Assembly: GCA_025057795.1 (NCBI GenBank)
Contig: JANXEP010000068.1
Coordinates: 1 to 64,000, forward strand
DNA length: 64,000 bases
DNA from: Candidatus Bathyarchaeota archaeon
GTDB taxonomy: Archaea; Thermoproteota; Bathyarchaeia; Bathyarchaeales; UBA233
Direction of reading: 5' to 3'
This document shows positions 7,585-15,771 of the stretch, in pieces (position 1 is the stretch's first letter; every line of letters begins with the position of its first letter). A program made the position numbers and the translations under genes. Below the pieces are notes generated by a model that saw only the letters and a list, made by a program, of their open reading frames with translations, was not told where the DNA came from and made no database searches.

Positions 7585-8988
7585 CTAAATCAACAGCTTC
7601 AAATCATCTATCGCTTCCAAAACTTTTTTGCCACGCCCGGTTATCTTGAAAAATTTCTTTCCATTCCTTCTATAATCCGCTATTAGCCCTTTATCGGAGA
7701 GCTCGTTTAAATGTTGATATACTGCGGCTCTTGTCATGGTTTTTCCAAGTTTTTTCCAAAGATCATACCCATAAGTTTCCTTTTCGCTTAAAATTCTGAG
7801 TATTTTCTCTTTTGTGCTTAGTTCCAAGCCTACAGTGGCTGTTTTTTTCCTTTTTGTCAAGGCTTGCAGAACGTCTGTGGCTTTAAGTCCGCTTCCAGTA
7901 ACCAAACATACAGCCTTGTCTACGCTGTCGATAATCCGCTGGTTTGCTAATTTTTTCAGTGCGGCATACGTTGCTGCACTTGCAGGTTCGGCGAAAATGC
8001 CTTCAAGCTTTGCAACTTCCTGTTCTGCCAGAAAAATCTCTTCATCGGAAACGGATATCGCCAAACCCTTCGACTCTTTAAGCGCTTCAACGGCGAGTTT
8101 TCCATAGGAAGGGTTTTTAACAAGTATTGCAAGGGCATGTGTGAAAGGCTTCGTTTTGAGAGTTAACTTCGCATCATTTTGCAGGTAAGCGTCAACTATT
8201 GGAGAGCATCCTTCAGCTTGGACCCCGACCATCTTTGGGAGAGCGTCAGTTCGGCCTATCTTTTTAAGTTCCTTAAAGCCTTTCCAGACGGCATATAATG
8301 TTCCGCCGCTTCCCATGGGGACTATAAGCCAGTCTGGAACGCCTATTTGCTCATAAATTTCGTATGCCAGCGTCTTCAAAGCTTCTATGGCTATGGGGTT
8401 TAGTTCCGCCGAGGCATGGTACCAACCCGTTTCTTTGGCTGTTTCCTCAGCCTTTTTCAAAGAATCATCCACTATTTCGCCATATTCCTCAATTACGGCA
8501 TCGTAAATTAGCATCTGCGCAAGCTTTCCCACATCAACATTTTTTGGAACCACAACGTGGCAGGTTAAACCAGACCTAGCGCAATAGGCAGCTAAAGAAG
8601 CCCCAAGATTTCCGTTGGTTGCGCAAATAACCCTGTTATACTCTAGATCGATGGCATTTGAAACAAGTAGGGCGGCGCACCGGTCTCTGAAGGAGTTGGT
8701 GGGATTTCTAGTCTCATCTTTAAGGAATACATTGTGTAACCCAACATTCTCGGCAATTCTTTTAGCTTCGTGAAGAGGAGTTCCGCCCTCGCCCATGGAA
8801 ACAATATTCCTGACTTTAGGCAGAAAATTTCTATACCGCCAGAAAGAAAATGGGCCTACGAATTTACTGGACTTAAGCTTTTCGATGTTGTATTCATGCT
8901 CCAACAAACCTCTGCACTTTGGACACCTAAACTGTTCCGGATATTTTTCCAATTCTGTTCCGCAAACGATGCACCTCAGAAGAACCAT
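7585..8988 (-). CDS. Threonine-synthase-like protein with PLP lysine replaced, fused to winged-helix domain
   Basis: Residues 1-385 are a threonine synthase fold: a zinc ribbon (C6, C9, C22, C25), the motif GEGGTPL, ATNGNLGASLAAYCARSG, and the phosphate loop PMGSGGT. In functional enzymes the PLP-binding lysine sits in NPTGSFKDR. Here the sequence is NPTNSFRDR, with arginine at position 101 (codon AGA). Residues 389-467 are a winged helix-turn-helix resembling PadR/ArsR-type domains (LSTKEKILRIL, then AAVYQHLNELSDKGL and the wing YRRNGKKFFKIT). This points to a regulator that may sense PLP, an amino acid or a vitamin, rather than an enzyme, much as MocR regulators use an aminotransferase fold. 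An enzyme with altered chemistry cannot be excluded. The downstream genes are an ECF transporter and an AIR synthase. Confidence 0.85.
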   Translation of the reverse strand: MVLLRCIVCGTELEKYPEQFRCPKCRGLLEHEYNIEKLKSSKFVGPFSFWRYRNFLPKVRNIVSMGEGGTPLHEAKRIAENVGLHNVFLKDETRNPTNSFRDRCAALLVSNAIDLEYNRVICATNGNLGASLAAYCARSGLTCHVVVPKNVDVGKLAQMLIYDAVIEEYGEIVDDSLKKAEETAKETGWYHASAELNPIAIEALKTLAYEIYEQIGVPDWLIVPMGSGGTLYAVWKGFKELKKIGRTDALPKMVGVQAEGCSPIVDAYLQNDAKLTLKTKPFTHALAILVKNPSYGKLAVEALKESKGLAISVSDEEIFLAEQEVAKLEGIFAEPASAATYAALKKLANQRIIDSVDKAVCLVTGSGLKATDVLQALTKRKKTATVGLELSTKEKILRILSEKETYGYDLWKKLGKTMTRAAVYQHLNELSDKGLIADYRRNGKKFFKITGRGKKVLEAIDDLKLLI

Positions 8989-9007
8989 TTCAAACTCACT
9001 CTAATTT

Positions 9008-9823
9008 TTAAAGGATGTAGTATTTGGGTTTCACCCTCCACAGTTTAGTGTAGGAGTTTCTAGGCCTTTTCAGCGACCTTATTTCGGCTTTAATTCTGCT
9101 CCAGACGATGTGCTTTGAAATTAGTTTCTGAAGTGCTTCCCCATGAGAGTGATGCACGTTAAACTTTGGATCCAAAACCACTTTATACCCTCTTGCCTGC
9201 ATTTCTACAGCCCAATCATAGTCTTCACCGCCAAAACTTTTGGCGTAGGGGATAATTCTCGGGAGTTTTTCGTCAAAAGGATATTCCTTCCATAGCGCCT
9301 TTCTAATTATACAATTGACAGTTGAGAAATGGTTGCCTTTAAGGCGGGCTCCGCCAACCCCGTTAAGTCCATTCCAACAACCATATAAGATTTTTTCCCA
9401 AATTCCTCCATCCTTATGGGGTGAAAAATAGCCGCTGACACCAGCAACATCTAGATCTTCAAAGTGAACCAAACCATTTTCCAGCCAAGAATTGGACAAC
9501 GGAAGCGAATGCGCATTTGTAATACAGACATTTTCACAGTCTGCAACGAAAACTCCCACATTTGTGGAGAAGGAATGGGAAAACTCTTCATCAGCTATAG
9601 GAACCAGCTTCACATCAACAAGATTCTTGAAAATTTTCGCCTTAGCTGAGGATAAGAAATTCAGCATCTTTTCTAAATTCTCTTCAGATGAAAAGTTGTC
9701 CACGACAACAAGTTCCGATGGTCGAAGCGTCTGATTGGATAGCCTTAACAAGAGTTCTGAAAAGCGGTTTTCTATATCTCTTGTTCGAATAAGAACGGAA
9801 ACATCACGTTTTATGCTGGGCAT
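9008..9823 (-). CDS. Family-2 glycosyltransferase, soluble
   Basis: This 271-residue GT-A protein starts with VSVLIRTRD, then SELVVVDNFSSEEN. The metal-motif region (ITNAHSLPLSN) departs from the usual DxD, so metal binding may differ. A later GGEDYDWAVEMQARGY is the acceptor-site motif. No membrane segment is seen, so it probably acts at the cytoplasmic membrane face as a peripheral enzyme in surface glycan assembly. It ends 19 bases upstream of the threonine-synthase-like gene and could be co-transcribed with it, though a functional link is doubtful. Confidence 0.82.
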   Translation of the reverse strand: MPSIKRDVSVLIRTRDIENRFSELLLRLSNQTLRPSELVVVDNFSSEENLEKMLNFLSSAKAKIFKNLVDVKLVPIADEEFSHSFSTNVGVFVADCENVCITNAHSLPLSNSWLENGLVHFEDLDVAGVSGYFSPHKDGGIWEKILYGCWNGLNGVGGARLKGNHFSTVNCIIRKALWKEYPFDEKLPRIIPYAKSFGGEDYDWAVEMQARGYKVVLDPKFNVHHSHGEALQKLISKHIVWSRIKAEIRSLKRPRNSYTKLWRVKPKYYIL

Positions 9824-9894
9824 TCACAAAATAGAACCACTGAGACTCTTTTAAAATTTTATTAGCGCTAATGATTTCAGCAAGCCGAAAATGG

Positions 9895-10020
9895 CTAAAA
9901 TTCCAGTATAGGTAACACAGCTAAGGCTTTCGCCATCTCGCCAACAGATTTAGGGCTAATTTTTATATTCTCATCAACCTCCAGAGGCGGAAGGTTTAGC
10001 AAAAAGGGAAAATTTAGCAT
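9895..10020 (-). CDS. Hypothetical 41-aa protein overlapping upstream small gene
   Basis: ATG 10020 overlaps the stop codon of the 45-residue gene upstream (ATGCTAA), an arrangement typical of translational coupling. The protein begins MLNFPFLLNLPPLEVDE and ends AKALAVLPILEF. It has no recognised domain. The amphipathic, leucine- and proline-rich composition and the overlap are the only support. It would be the last gene of the glycosyltransferase unit. Confidence 0.4.
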   Translation of the reverse strand: MLNFPFLLNLPPLEVDENIKISPKSVGEMAKALAVLPILEF

Positions 10021-10151
10021 GGGAGATGTTTTTCAAGAATCATTCTTGGACCAGGATCTTTTGGCTTTTTTAGCTCGATTATGGCTGGAAGAAACATCAC
10101 AAGGATAAAGGTTAAAACTCCGATAGAAATCATAATCGGAATCGGATTCAT
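10014..10151 (-). CDS. Small single-span membrane protein, 45 aa
   Basis: ATG 10151 follows the strong ribosome-binding site GAAAGGTGAG and lies two bases after the reconstructed stop of the glycosyltransferase gene. The protein has one membrane helix (about residues 5-24) followed by IIELKKPKDPGPRMI. Short proteins with a helix followed by an ELKKPKD-type basic tail look familiar to me beside archaeal membrane glycosyltransferases, but I cannot name the family. It is probably a partner of the upstream glycosyltransferase. Confidence 0.6.
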   Translation of the reverse strand: MNPIPIMISIGVLTFILVMFLPAIIELKKPKDPGPRMILEKHLPC

Positions 10152-10153
10152 AC

Positions 10154-11450
10154 TCACCTTTCATTAATTCTAGCGCCCCTCATAATATAACAGTTTCCAT
10201 TTCCAGAATGTACAGTTTTCTCCAAGCGGTTATCGCTTTTTCCGCGAACTTTTGAAACAAAAATGTCCAAAAAAGCCTTCATACATATGGGAATGTTATA
10301 CGTGAAAGGAAAATCAAGAAGGGCACCGGCCATTGCGCCCTCGTTCTGCCGTCAATATAAGCTCCAATCCCAATCTCATAAAAGGGAGCAAAGTTTCCCA
10401 CGGAACTGTACAGAGAAATCAACGTCACCATCCAAAAAGTGGGAAGCCATTGCGAAAATTTCAAGAAAAATAACGGAATTCCAGTAATCCACGAAAAGAG
10501 AACTAGAATTGGCACAAAATAAACGTTTAGCAACAGCAATCCGTCAATTTTTTGCATAAAACTCAATTTTTCGCTTTTGATAACCCTCAGCCAATGTTTA
10601 AAAGCGCACTGCATGTGGCCCTTTATCCACCTGTACCTTTGCCTCCAATAAGCTCGCCAGCTTTCAACGGCTTCCTCGTAGCATTCTGCGTCTGCAACAT
10701 ACTTGACTTTGTAGCCCGCAAGGTAAACCCTGAAAGTTAAGTCTGTGTCCTCTGCCAGAATGTTTTCATCCCATCCTCCAAGAGAAAGCAGAAGATTGCG
10801 CCTAACCCCTCCGACGGTTCCGCCGAACCGGGTTATTAGGCCGAGTTGGTCTCGTGCCTCTTGATCTACGCGGTATCCGCCTATGCGCTCTAGTGCTACA
10901 AGCCTTGTCGCAATGTTTTGGGGCTCATTGAGAACAACCACACGGCCTTGCACGGCTCCAACACGAGGATCTGAGAATTCTTTCACAAGTTTTTCCTCTA
11001 TGTCTCTTTGTGGATAATAATCTGCATCGAAGCATAGGACTATTTCGCCATCCACATGCCTCAGTCCAGCGTTTAAAGCTGAAGCCTTCCCCCCTTCTTA
11101 CTTCGCCTTACAACTGTTATGTAGCTGAAATCTTTGGCGTATTGCTCAACTATTTTTCCGGTGCTGTCTTCTGATGCATCATCGATTACTATTACCTGCA
11201 ATTTTTCTTTTGGATATGTTAATTCGGTTATTCTTTGGAGCAGTCTCTCGATGACCCCCTCTTCATTACGCGCAGGTATTAAAATGGATACTTTGGGCTG
11301 ATAGCTCCAGTTGTTGAATGAAACTTTTTGTTTTGCGCTTTTATTGCCTTTTAAGACCTTTAAGGTGAAAATGTAGTGGCGCGCTAGATATGCAGCCATT
11401 AAAACTGTTAGAAAGACGAATAAGGCTTCTAAAAATTCAGTCAGCATCAC
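10154..11450 (-). pseudogene. Membrane glycosyltransferase family 2 (cellulose synthase-like), two frameshifts
   Basis: Three consecutive frames together encode one protein. The first (11450 leftwards) has an N-terminal membrane helix, VSILIPARNEEG and VIVIDDASEDST. A base is missing in the C run 11089-11094, after which the frame continues KASALNAGLRHVDGEIVLCFDADYYP, where DAD is the metal motif. Then come EDTDLTFR and the QRYRW acceptor motif (present as RQRYRWIKG), followed by membrane helices. A second base is missing in the A run 10310-10313, after which NIPICMKAFLDIFVSK leads to a TGA at 10154-10156. Adding the two bases gives 1299 nt, 432 residues, a normal length. Both defects lie in homopolymers, so sequencing error is as likely as true decay. 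Confidence 0.8.
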
Positions 11451-11839
11451 GTATCCCCACTTTATTATTTTTCGAATGCGAAAGGATTGTTAGACTCAGA
11501 GACCAGAAGGACACGATCCAAACTAGGTTCAAAAACGGACTAACAATCATATATATAGTGTTGAAGAGTCCTCCAAATTGTTCCTCTGCAAAAAACGCAA
11601 ACAAATAAATTATGGTGTTCCATGCCAAGCCTATTGAATTGCCAGTGAACAGAAGGGCTACTTTCTCTATCAAAGAACCATCTAAGGGGAAAATCGCGAA
11701 GACAAAGAGGATATTAAAGGTTATGAATTATGAAAACTGGCAACAATTCAACATTGACACCGAGTAGGTGGAAAGTTAAAGAGAGAAACGCTCCAGCGGC
11801 AAATCCGAAGATTAAGTGCCTCAATACCTCCTTCCCCAC
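11437..11839 (-). pseudogene. Integral membrane protein of unknown family, one frameshift
   Basis: A start at GTG 11839 (MGKEVLRHLIFGFAAG) gives a hydrophobic N-terminal part ending ELLPVFIIHNL at an in-frame TAA. Removing one T from the TTT run just before that stop, at about 11720-11725, joins it to NILFVFAIFPLDGSLIEKV and onward to SHSKNNKVGIRDAD. The joined frame is 402 nt, about 133 residues, with three or four membrane helices. It overlaps the start of the next glycosyltransferase gene by 14 bases, as co-translated genes do. The 78-residue downstream part alone is open from a TTG at 11673. Family unknown. Confidence 0.55.
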
Positions 11840-11898
11840 TCAGCGTCAGCTAGATAGCTTCTGCTAAGTATATGGTTAGATTCTTCAGTAAGGCGCTT

Positions 11899-12522
11899 TT
11901 AAAACTTACTTGGAGCACAGCCTTTTAAAACCAGTTTATCCAAAACCATACTTAAAACTTGGAAAACCTCTTCTGCCGTCAAGTTGTCCGTATCCAATAT
12001 CAAGTGGAATGGGCTGAGGTCTTCGCCTAAACTAAATCCGTAAAGCTTCTTATATATAGCCTTCGTTTTCTCCTCCTTGATTTTAAGAATCTTTAACGCT
12101 TTTTGGACGCTTATTCCATCCCTTCTCGCCACCCTTTCAGCTCTTTTTCTAGGCGACGCCTCAAGCCATATTTTGAAGCCCCTTTTTAAGAGCCAAGGCA
12201 TGGTCCAGCTGTCCAGTACAACGTTTCCTTTTTCCGCCATCTCCAAAAGTTTTTGGTCTACGGCTTCGTCAAACTCGGTGTTTTTCTCTCTGTTTTCCAG
12301 AAAGGTTAAGCCTTCTCTGCTTTCCCACCATCCCTTTTCAAGGGGTTTATAGCCTCTTTCTAAGGCTAGAGCCTTTAACGCATCTCCTCCAGAGTAGTAT
12401 TTGAAACCGTATTTTTCAGCTAACTTTCTCGCTAAGGTGCTTTTTCCGCTTCCAGCCATTCCGCATATGCAAATGACTATAGGCTCTTTCGCCTGTTCAT
12501 AGCGTTTCTCATTCACAGCCAT
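11899..12522 (-). CDS. cmk: Cytidylate kinase (archaeal type)
   Basis: Phosphorylates CMP and dCMP with ATP. The 207-residue protein has a P-loop (CGMAGSGKST, residues 20-29), the GGDALKALALERG nucleoside-monophosphate-binding region and the lid motif RAERVARRDG. A ribosome-binding GAGGA precedes ATG 12522. It closes the ribosomal protein operon: in many archaea cmk follows eL34 and precedes eL14 and cbf5, which are absent here. The N-terminal 15 residues before the beta strand are a polar extension. Confidence 0.88.
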   Translation of the reverse strand: MAVNEKRYEQAKEPIVICICGMAGSGKSTLARKLAEKYGFKYYSGGDALKALALERGYKPLEKGWWESREGLTFLENREKNTEFDEAVDQKLLEMAEKGNVVLDSWTMPWLLKRGFKIWLEASPRKRAERVARRDGISVQKALKILKIKEEKTKAIYKKLYGFSLGEDLSPFHLILDTDNLTAEEVFQVLSMVLDKLVLKGCAPSKF

Positions 12523-12541
12523 TGGTGTTCCTCGTGGTCTG

Positions 12542-12811
12542 CTAAGTTTGTCTTGCCGCTTGCTTTAAGGCATTTTCCAGGCAGTTATGGCATACTTGCC
12601 TACCGTAAGGCCGCGAGACCTTTCTTTTGCTTCGATTTTGTTTTCGGATCTCTGCTGGGTTTAAACGGGGTATTCCGGCTATGGGCTTGCCGCACAAGAA
12701 GCATGGCGGTGCCTTGGTTTTTTCCTTCTCAAAATGATATTTGCTACGTCCACCTGGCAAGGCCTTTTTTACGAGTTTTCGACTTCTTGTGCGCAGAGAG
12801 GGCCTCGGCAT
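12542..12811 (-). CDS. rpl34e: Large ribosomal subunit protein eL34
   Basis: Archaeal and eukaryotic protein of the 50S/60S subunit. ATG 12811 gives MPRPSLRTRSRK, the usual family N-terminus, with GGATGGTGAG upstream, so I prefer it to the start four codons earlier. A zinc ribbon is visible as CFLCGKP and VCHNCLENAL. The 89-residue length fits. It lies between the EMC3-like gene and cmk, as in many archaea. Confidence 0.93.
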   Translation of the reverse strand: MPRPSLRTRSRKLVKKALPGGRSKYHFEKEKTKAPPCFLCGKPIAGIPRLNPAEIRKQNRSKRKVSRPYGRQVCHNCLENALKQAARQT

Positions 12812-12824
12812 GGCTCTCACCATC

Positions 12825-13274
12825 CTATTCTAAACGGGTAATGCCTAAAAGTTTGGAGATAAGCGTCCAAGAAAAGATTGAGCAGATCATATACCAAAAA
12901 ATGAAGGAAATTCCGCCAATTCCTGGAACATACGCGACATCGCCACTATACAGCGGCATGATTGCTGGCCAAATAAAGAAGTAAATGAATAATGAAAGCC
13001 CAAATAGGATTAGTTGAGGTTTAAACAGTTTCTTCTGCATGTTCATAATTTGCGGTTCTTTCTTTTTCAGTCTTTCAAGGAGTTTTTTGTCGTTTGCGCG
13101 CAGTGCTTTAGAAAGTTGAGTTTGATATTCAGCAATTTCTTTTTGCATAACCCTGTACTGTTTCCAACCTACGAATTTGCTTATTAAAAGACGGTTGAGA
13201 GAGGACACAACAAGCGATATAGTGAAGCTGATTAGCATAACTTCTATTGTAGCCATCGGTATTTCCGCGGTCAA
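12825..13274 (-). CDS. EMC3/TMCO1-family (DUF106) membrane insertase-like protein
   Basis: This 149-residue protein has three hydrophobic segments, one near the N-terminus and two near the C-terminus, around a charged coiled-coil hairpin (about 45-95, rich in K/E/Q). This is the layout of archaeal DUF106 proteins of the Oxa1/YidC/EMC3 superfamily, which aid membrane protein insertion. Its place next to secY is the conserved archaeal one, although adenylate kinase, often found between them, is missing. The start is taken as TTG 13274, preceded by AAGGTGGT. Confidence 0.9.
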   Translation of the reverse strand: MTAEIPMATIEVMLISFTISLVVSSLNRLLISKFVGWKQYRVMQKEIAEYQTQLSKALRANDKKLLERLKKKEPQIMNMQKKLFKPQLILFGLSLFIYFFIWPAIMPLYSGDVAYVPGIGGISFIFWYMICSIFSWTLISKLLGITRLE

Positions 13275-13357
13275 CGTACCACCTTCTTAGGATTAGCTGC
13301 TTAATGCTTTTGTTATTATCCGCTTAATAATTATTTTGCGGAATTAAGGAGCCGTTC

Positions 13358-14782
13358 TTATTCTCCGAATATTCTTCGGAATGCCGGATACATTTCGGCA
13401 ACTCTTTCTCGAACCAATATTTCGTAATATTGGTAGATTATTCCCACGGAAAGCAGAATGCCTATGCCTGATCCAAAAACTCCGAAAAAGTCTGAAAGGC
13501 CAGCAATTAGCCCTACAATAATTCCGCCGAGGACCGTAACCGCGGGAATATAGCGTTTCAGGATTTGTTCAACAGCCTTTTCAGAACGTCTATAGCCGGG
13601 AATCTGCATGCCTGCGCCTACAAGCTGTTTTGCCACCATTGATGGGCCTAAACCACCCACCTCAAGCCATGTAAGGGAGAAAATAATGCAGAAGACAACT
13701 AGAACCGTTAAATAGCCTATTGCCCGCAAGGGTTCTTTCAGAACATTTGAAAGGTTCCCCGGAGAAGTCACATAATAAACTAAGCCTCCGGCTGGCACAT
13801 CTGCGTTCGCGTCAGCGTCGAATCTAAAGCTTCCCAACAGACTAACCCAAAAATTGTTTCTCCCCCAAGGTTGATTCCAAAGAATGTATGAGAAGAAGTA
13901 TATGTTTGCAAAGAGGGCTGAGGCGAATATTACGGGGAGGTTAGACACGTATAACAGTTTTATCGGGTAACGGCTTCTGAAACCGCGGTAACCCGCATAG
14001 GACAATGGCAGCTCCACCCTCACCCCTTCCATGTAAATTATTACAAGGAAAGCAACAACAGTGGCCACGAGTCCAATAAGAGATGGATAATTCCCCCTTA
14101 ACAATAGTCCAGTAACGGGTTTTCCACTAATCAAAGTCTGAGCTAATGCAATGAAGATCCCAGAGCTCCCATACTCGTCAACAGGTGGAGAAACATAGAA
14201 ACATTCTAGGAAAATTTGTTGGGCAACGCCTGCCATGATGAAAAGGCTTATTCCGCTTCCAAACCCCCAGCCCTTTTGAATAAGCTCATCCAACAGCATA
14301 ACGATGATTCCAGCAGCTAAAAGTTGTAGAAAAACGATTATGGCTGTTGTGCCCGGCAAGGTGCCGTACATGCCGCTGATTATATAGGCTGACGCTTGAA
14401 CCCCTGTGAGGATCACCGCAAAGACTTTGCTTGCTGCCGTGAATAATGCCCTGTCTTCAGATTTAGACATGTCGCATTCTATCATGGCAGAACCAACTAA
14501 GAGCTGGAGGATTAAACCAGCTGTGACTATAGGGCCTATACCAAGCTCCATGAGGGTGCCGCGAGAAGAAGCGAAAATTATTCTTAGGGGGGCAAGTCTC
14601 TCCTCTGTTTCGGCTGGAATCCCGTAAAGACGGCAAGCATCGCTGGCCATTACTAGGTAAATTACAAGCGCTATGGCTGTCCAGAAAAGCTTTTCGTTAA
14701 ATCCAACTTTGCGTTCCGGAGCCTTAATTTCTGGGATGAACCTGGCAGCGGGTTTGAAAAGGCTTAGGAATCTTCCAGCCAT
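13358..14782 (-). CDS. secY: Preprotein translocase subunit SecY
   Basis: The protein-conducting channel of the cytoplasmic membrane. The 474-residue protein has ten predicted membrane helices, the plug-region segment following helix 1 (DACRLYGIPAETEERLAP) and the conserved IQKGWGFGSGISLFI region. Cytoplasmic loops rich in arginine (YRGFRSRYPIKL) match the ribosome-binding loop. ATG 14782 lies ten bases after uL15, in the normal spc operon position. Confidence 0.97.
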   Translation of the reverse strand: MAGRFLSLFKPAARFIPEIKAPERKVGFNEKLFWTAIALVIYLVMASDACRLYGIPAETEERLAPLRIIFASSRGTLMELGIGPIVTAGLILQLLVGSAMIECDMSKSEDRALFTAASKVFAVILTGVQASAYIISGMYGTLPGTTAIIVFLQLLAAGIIVMLLDELIQKGWGFGSGISLFIMAGVAQQIFLECFYVSPPVDEYGSSGIFIALAQTLISGKPVTGLLLRGNYPSLIGLVATVVAFLVIIYMEGVRVELPLSYAGYRGFRSRYPIKLLYVSNLPVIFASALFANIYFFSYILWNQPWGRNNFWVSLLGSFRFDADANADVPAGGLVYYVTSPGNLSNVLKEPLRAIGYLTVLVVFCIIFSLTWLEVGGLGPSMVAKQLVGAGMQIPGYRRSEKAVEQILKRYIPAVTVLGGIIVGLIAGLSDFFGVFGSGIGILLSVGIIYQYYEILVRERVAEMYPAFRRIFGE

Positions 14783-14792
14783 GGGTTAACGG

Positions 14793-15233
14793 CTACTCTC
14801 CGGATTCTTGAGCTTCTTCCAGGATTTCTCCTCCAGCTTCTTTTATTTTTTCAGCGGCAGACTTCGAATATGAGGCAACTTTGATGACCATGGGTTTTGT
14901 AACTTTTCCCGCTCCGAGAAGCTTCGTGTAGCCTAAACTTTCCAAATCTATGAAAAATCTTCCCCCTCTGTCTTCGCTCTTAAACTTTTCAGCCATCTCG
15001 TCGAGTTCTCCAACATTTATAGCTTTCATGGTTTGCCTTAGACTTTTAGGTGAAGTGAAACCCTTTTTCCCGAAATATTCGGGTTCATATTTGACTACGT
15101 ATGACCAGCCATGTTTGTGGCGTCCGGCTTTCCGCATCCCTTTAGAGCCGGACTTCCTATGCTGGCCTACCCTGCCGTAGCCTTGAGTCCTGGAACCGCG
15201 CTTTTTTCTAATTTTCCTAAGCTTGTGGGGCAT
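14793..15233 (-). CDS. rpl15: Large ribosomal subunit protein uL15
   Basis: This 146-residue protein starts with the basic MPHKLRKIRKKRGSRTQGYGRVGQHRK-type tail and contains the glycine-rich GRVGQHRKSGSKGMRKAGRH region followed by a globular C-terminal domain (VTKPMVIKVASYSKSAAEKI). It is encoded between the Hsp20-like gene (3-base gap) and secY. In archaea uL15 normally follows uL30 directly, so the Hsp20-like gene is an insertion. Confidence 0.96.
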   Translation of the reverse strand: MPHKLRKIRKKRGSRTQGYGRVGQHRKSGSKGMRKAGRHKHGWSYVVKYEPEYFGKKGFTSPKSLRQTMKAINVGELDEMAEKFKSEDRGGRFFIDLESLGYTKLLGAGKVTKPMVIKVASYSKSAAEKIKEAGGEILEEAQESGE

Positions 15234-15236
15234 TTA

Positions 15237-15713
15237 TTAACCAGCCAATTTTTTAATGGCTTTCTCTTCTAAAGCTTTTCTTAAACGTATTTCAAGCACA
15301 CCGTTCTTATATGTTATGCGCATTGTTTCGGGAATCACCGCTACTGGAAGATTTAAACTTTTATAGTATCTGCGTCCTTGAGCCCTCGCCGATAAAACTA
15401 AACGCTGCCCTTCAACGTGGGTTTTTATGTTTTCTCTATTGAAGCCTTTAAGCTCCGCAACAACTAATATGCTGTCCTTTTCTTGGAACACGTCTATTAA
15501 AGGCGACGGTTCCTTCCACCTGGGTTTTTTAAGGATTTTCAAGCTTCCATATCTGCTGCGGCGGGGCTTGCTTACAGGTTTAAACTTTTCAGTTTTGAAA
15601 ACTTTGTAAGCCCTTTTGTTTTCAGCTTCGTCAATATTACCTAAGTCCTTGAACCATTTTGGACGCCTTTCACTTCTCCGCCACTTCATAGCCGAATCCC
15701 CCTTTACTGACAC
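15237..15713 (-). CDS. Hsp20/alpha-crystallin-like protein inside ribosomal operon
   Basis: Residues about 70-150 form an alpha-crystallin-like beta sandwich: PLIDVFQEKDSILVVAELKG, then a strand pair ending RRYYKSLNLP, and the closing TYKNGVLEIRLRKA, the classic GVLxIxxxK motif of small heat shock proteins. The first 65 residues are very basic, with RRSERRPKWFKDLG and SKPRRSRYGS, unlike ordinary Hsp20, which suggests RNA or ribosome contact. The C-terminal IxI anchor is not evident. It sits between uL30 and uL15 in the same direction with a 3-base gap to uL15. A second start at ATG 15689 (MKWRRSERR) is equally possible. Confidence 0.8.
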   Translation of the reverse strand: MSVKGDSAMKWRRSERRPKWFKDLGNIDEAENKRAYKVFKTEKFKPVSKPRRSRYGSLKILKKPRWKEPSPLIDVFQEKDSILVVAELKGFNRENIKTHVEGQRLVLSARAQGRRYYKSLNLPVAVIPETMRITYKNGVLEIRLRKALEEKAIKKLAG

Positions 15714-15771
15714 AATGGCATTTCCAAACCAACTATAAAAGGTATCGCCAAAAATTAGAGTAGCAAAATGG

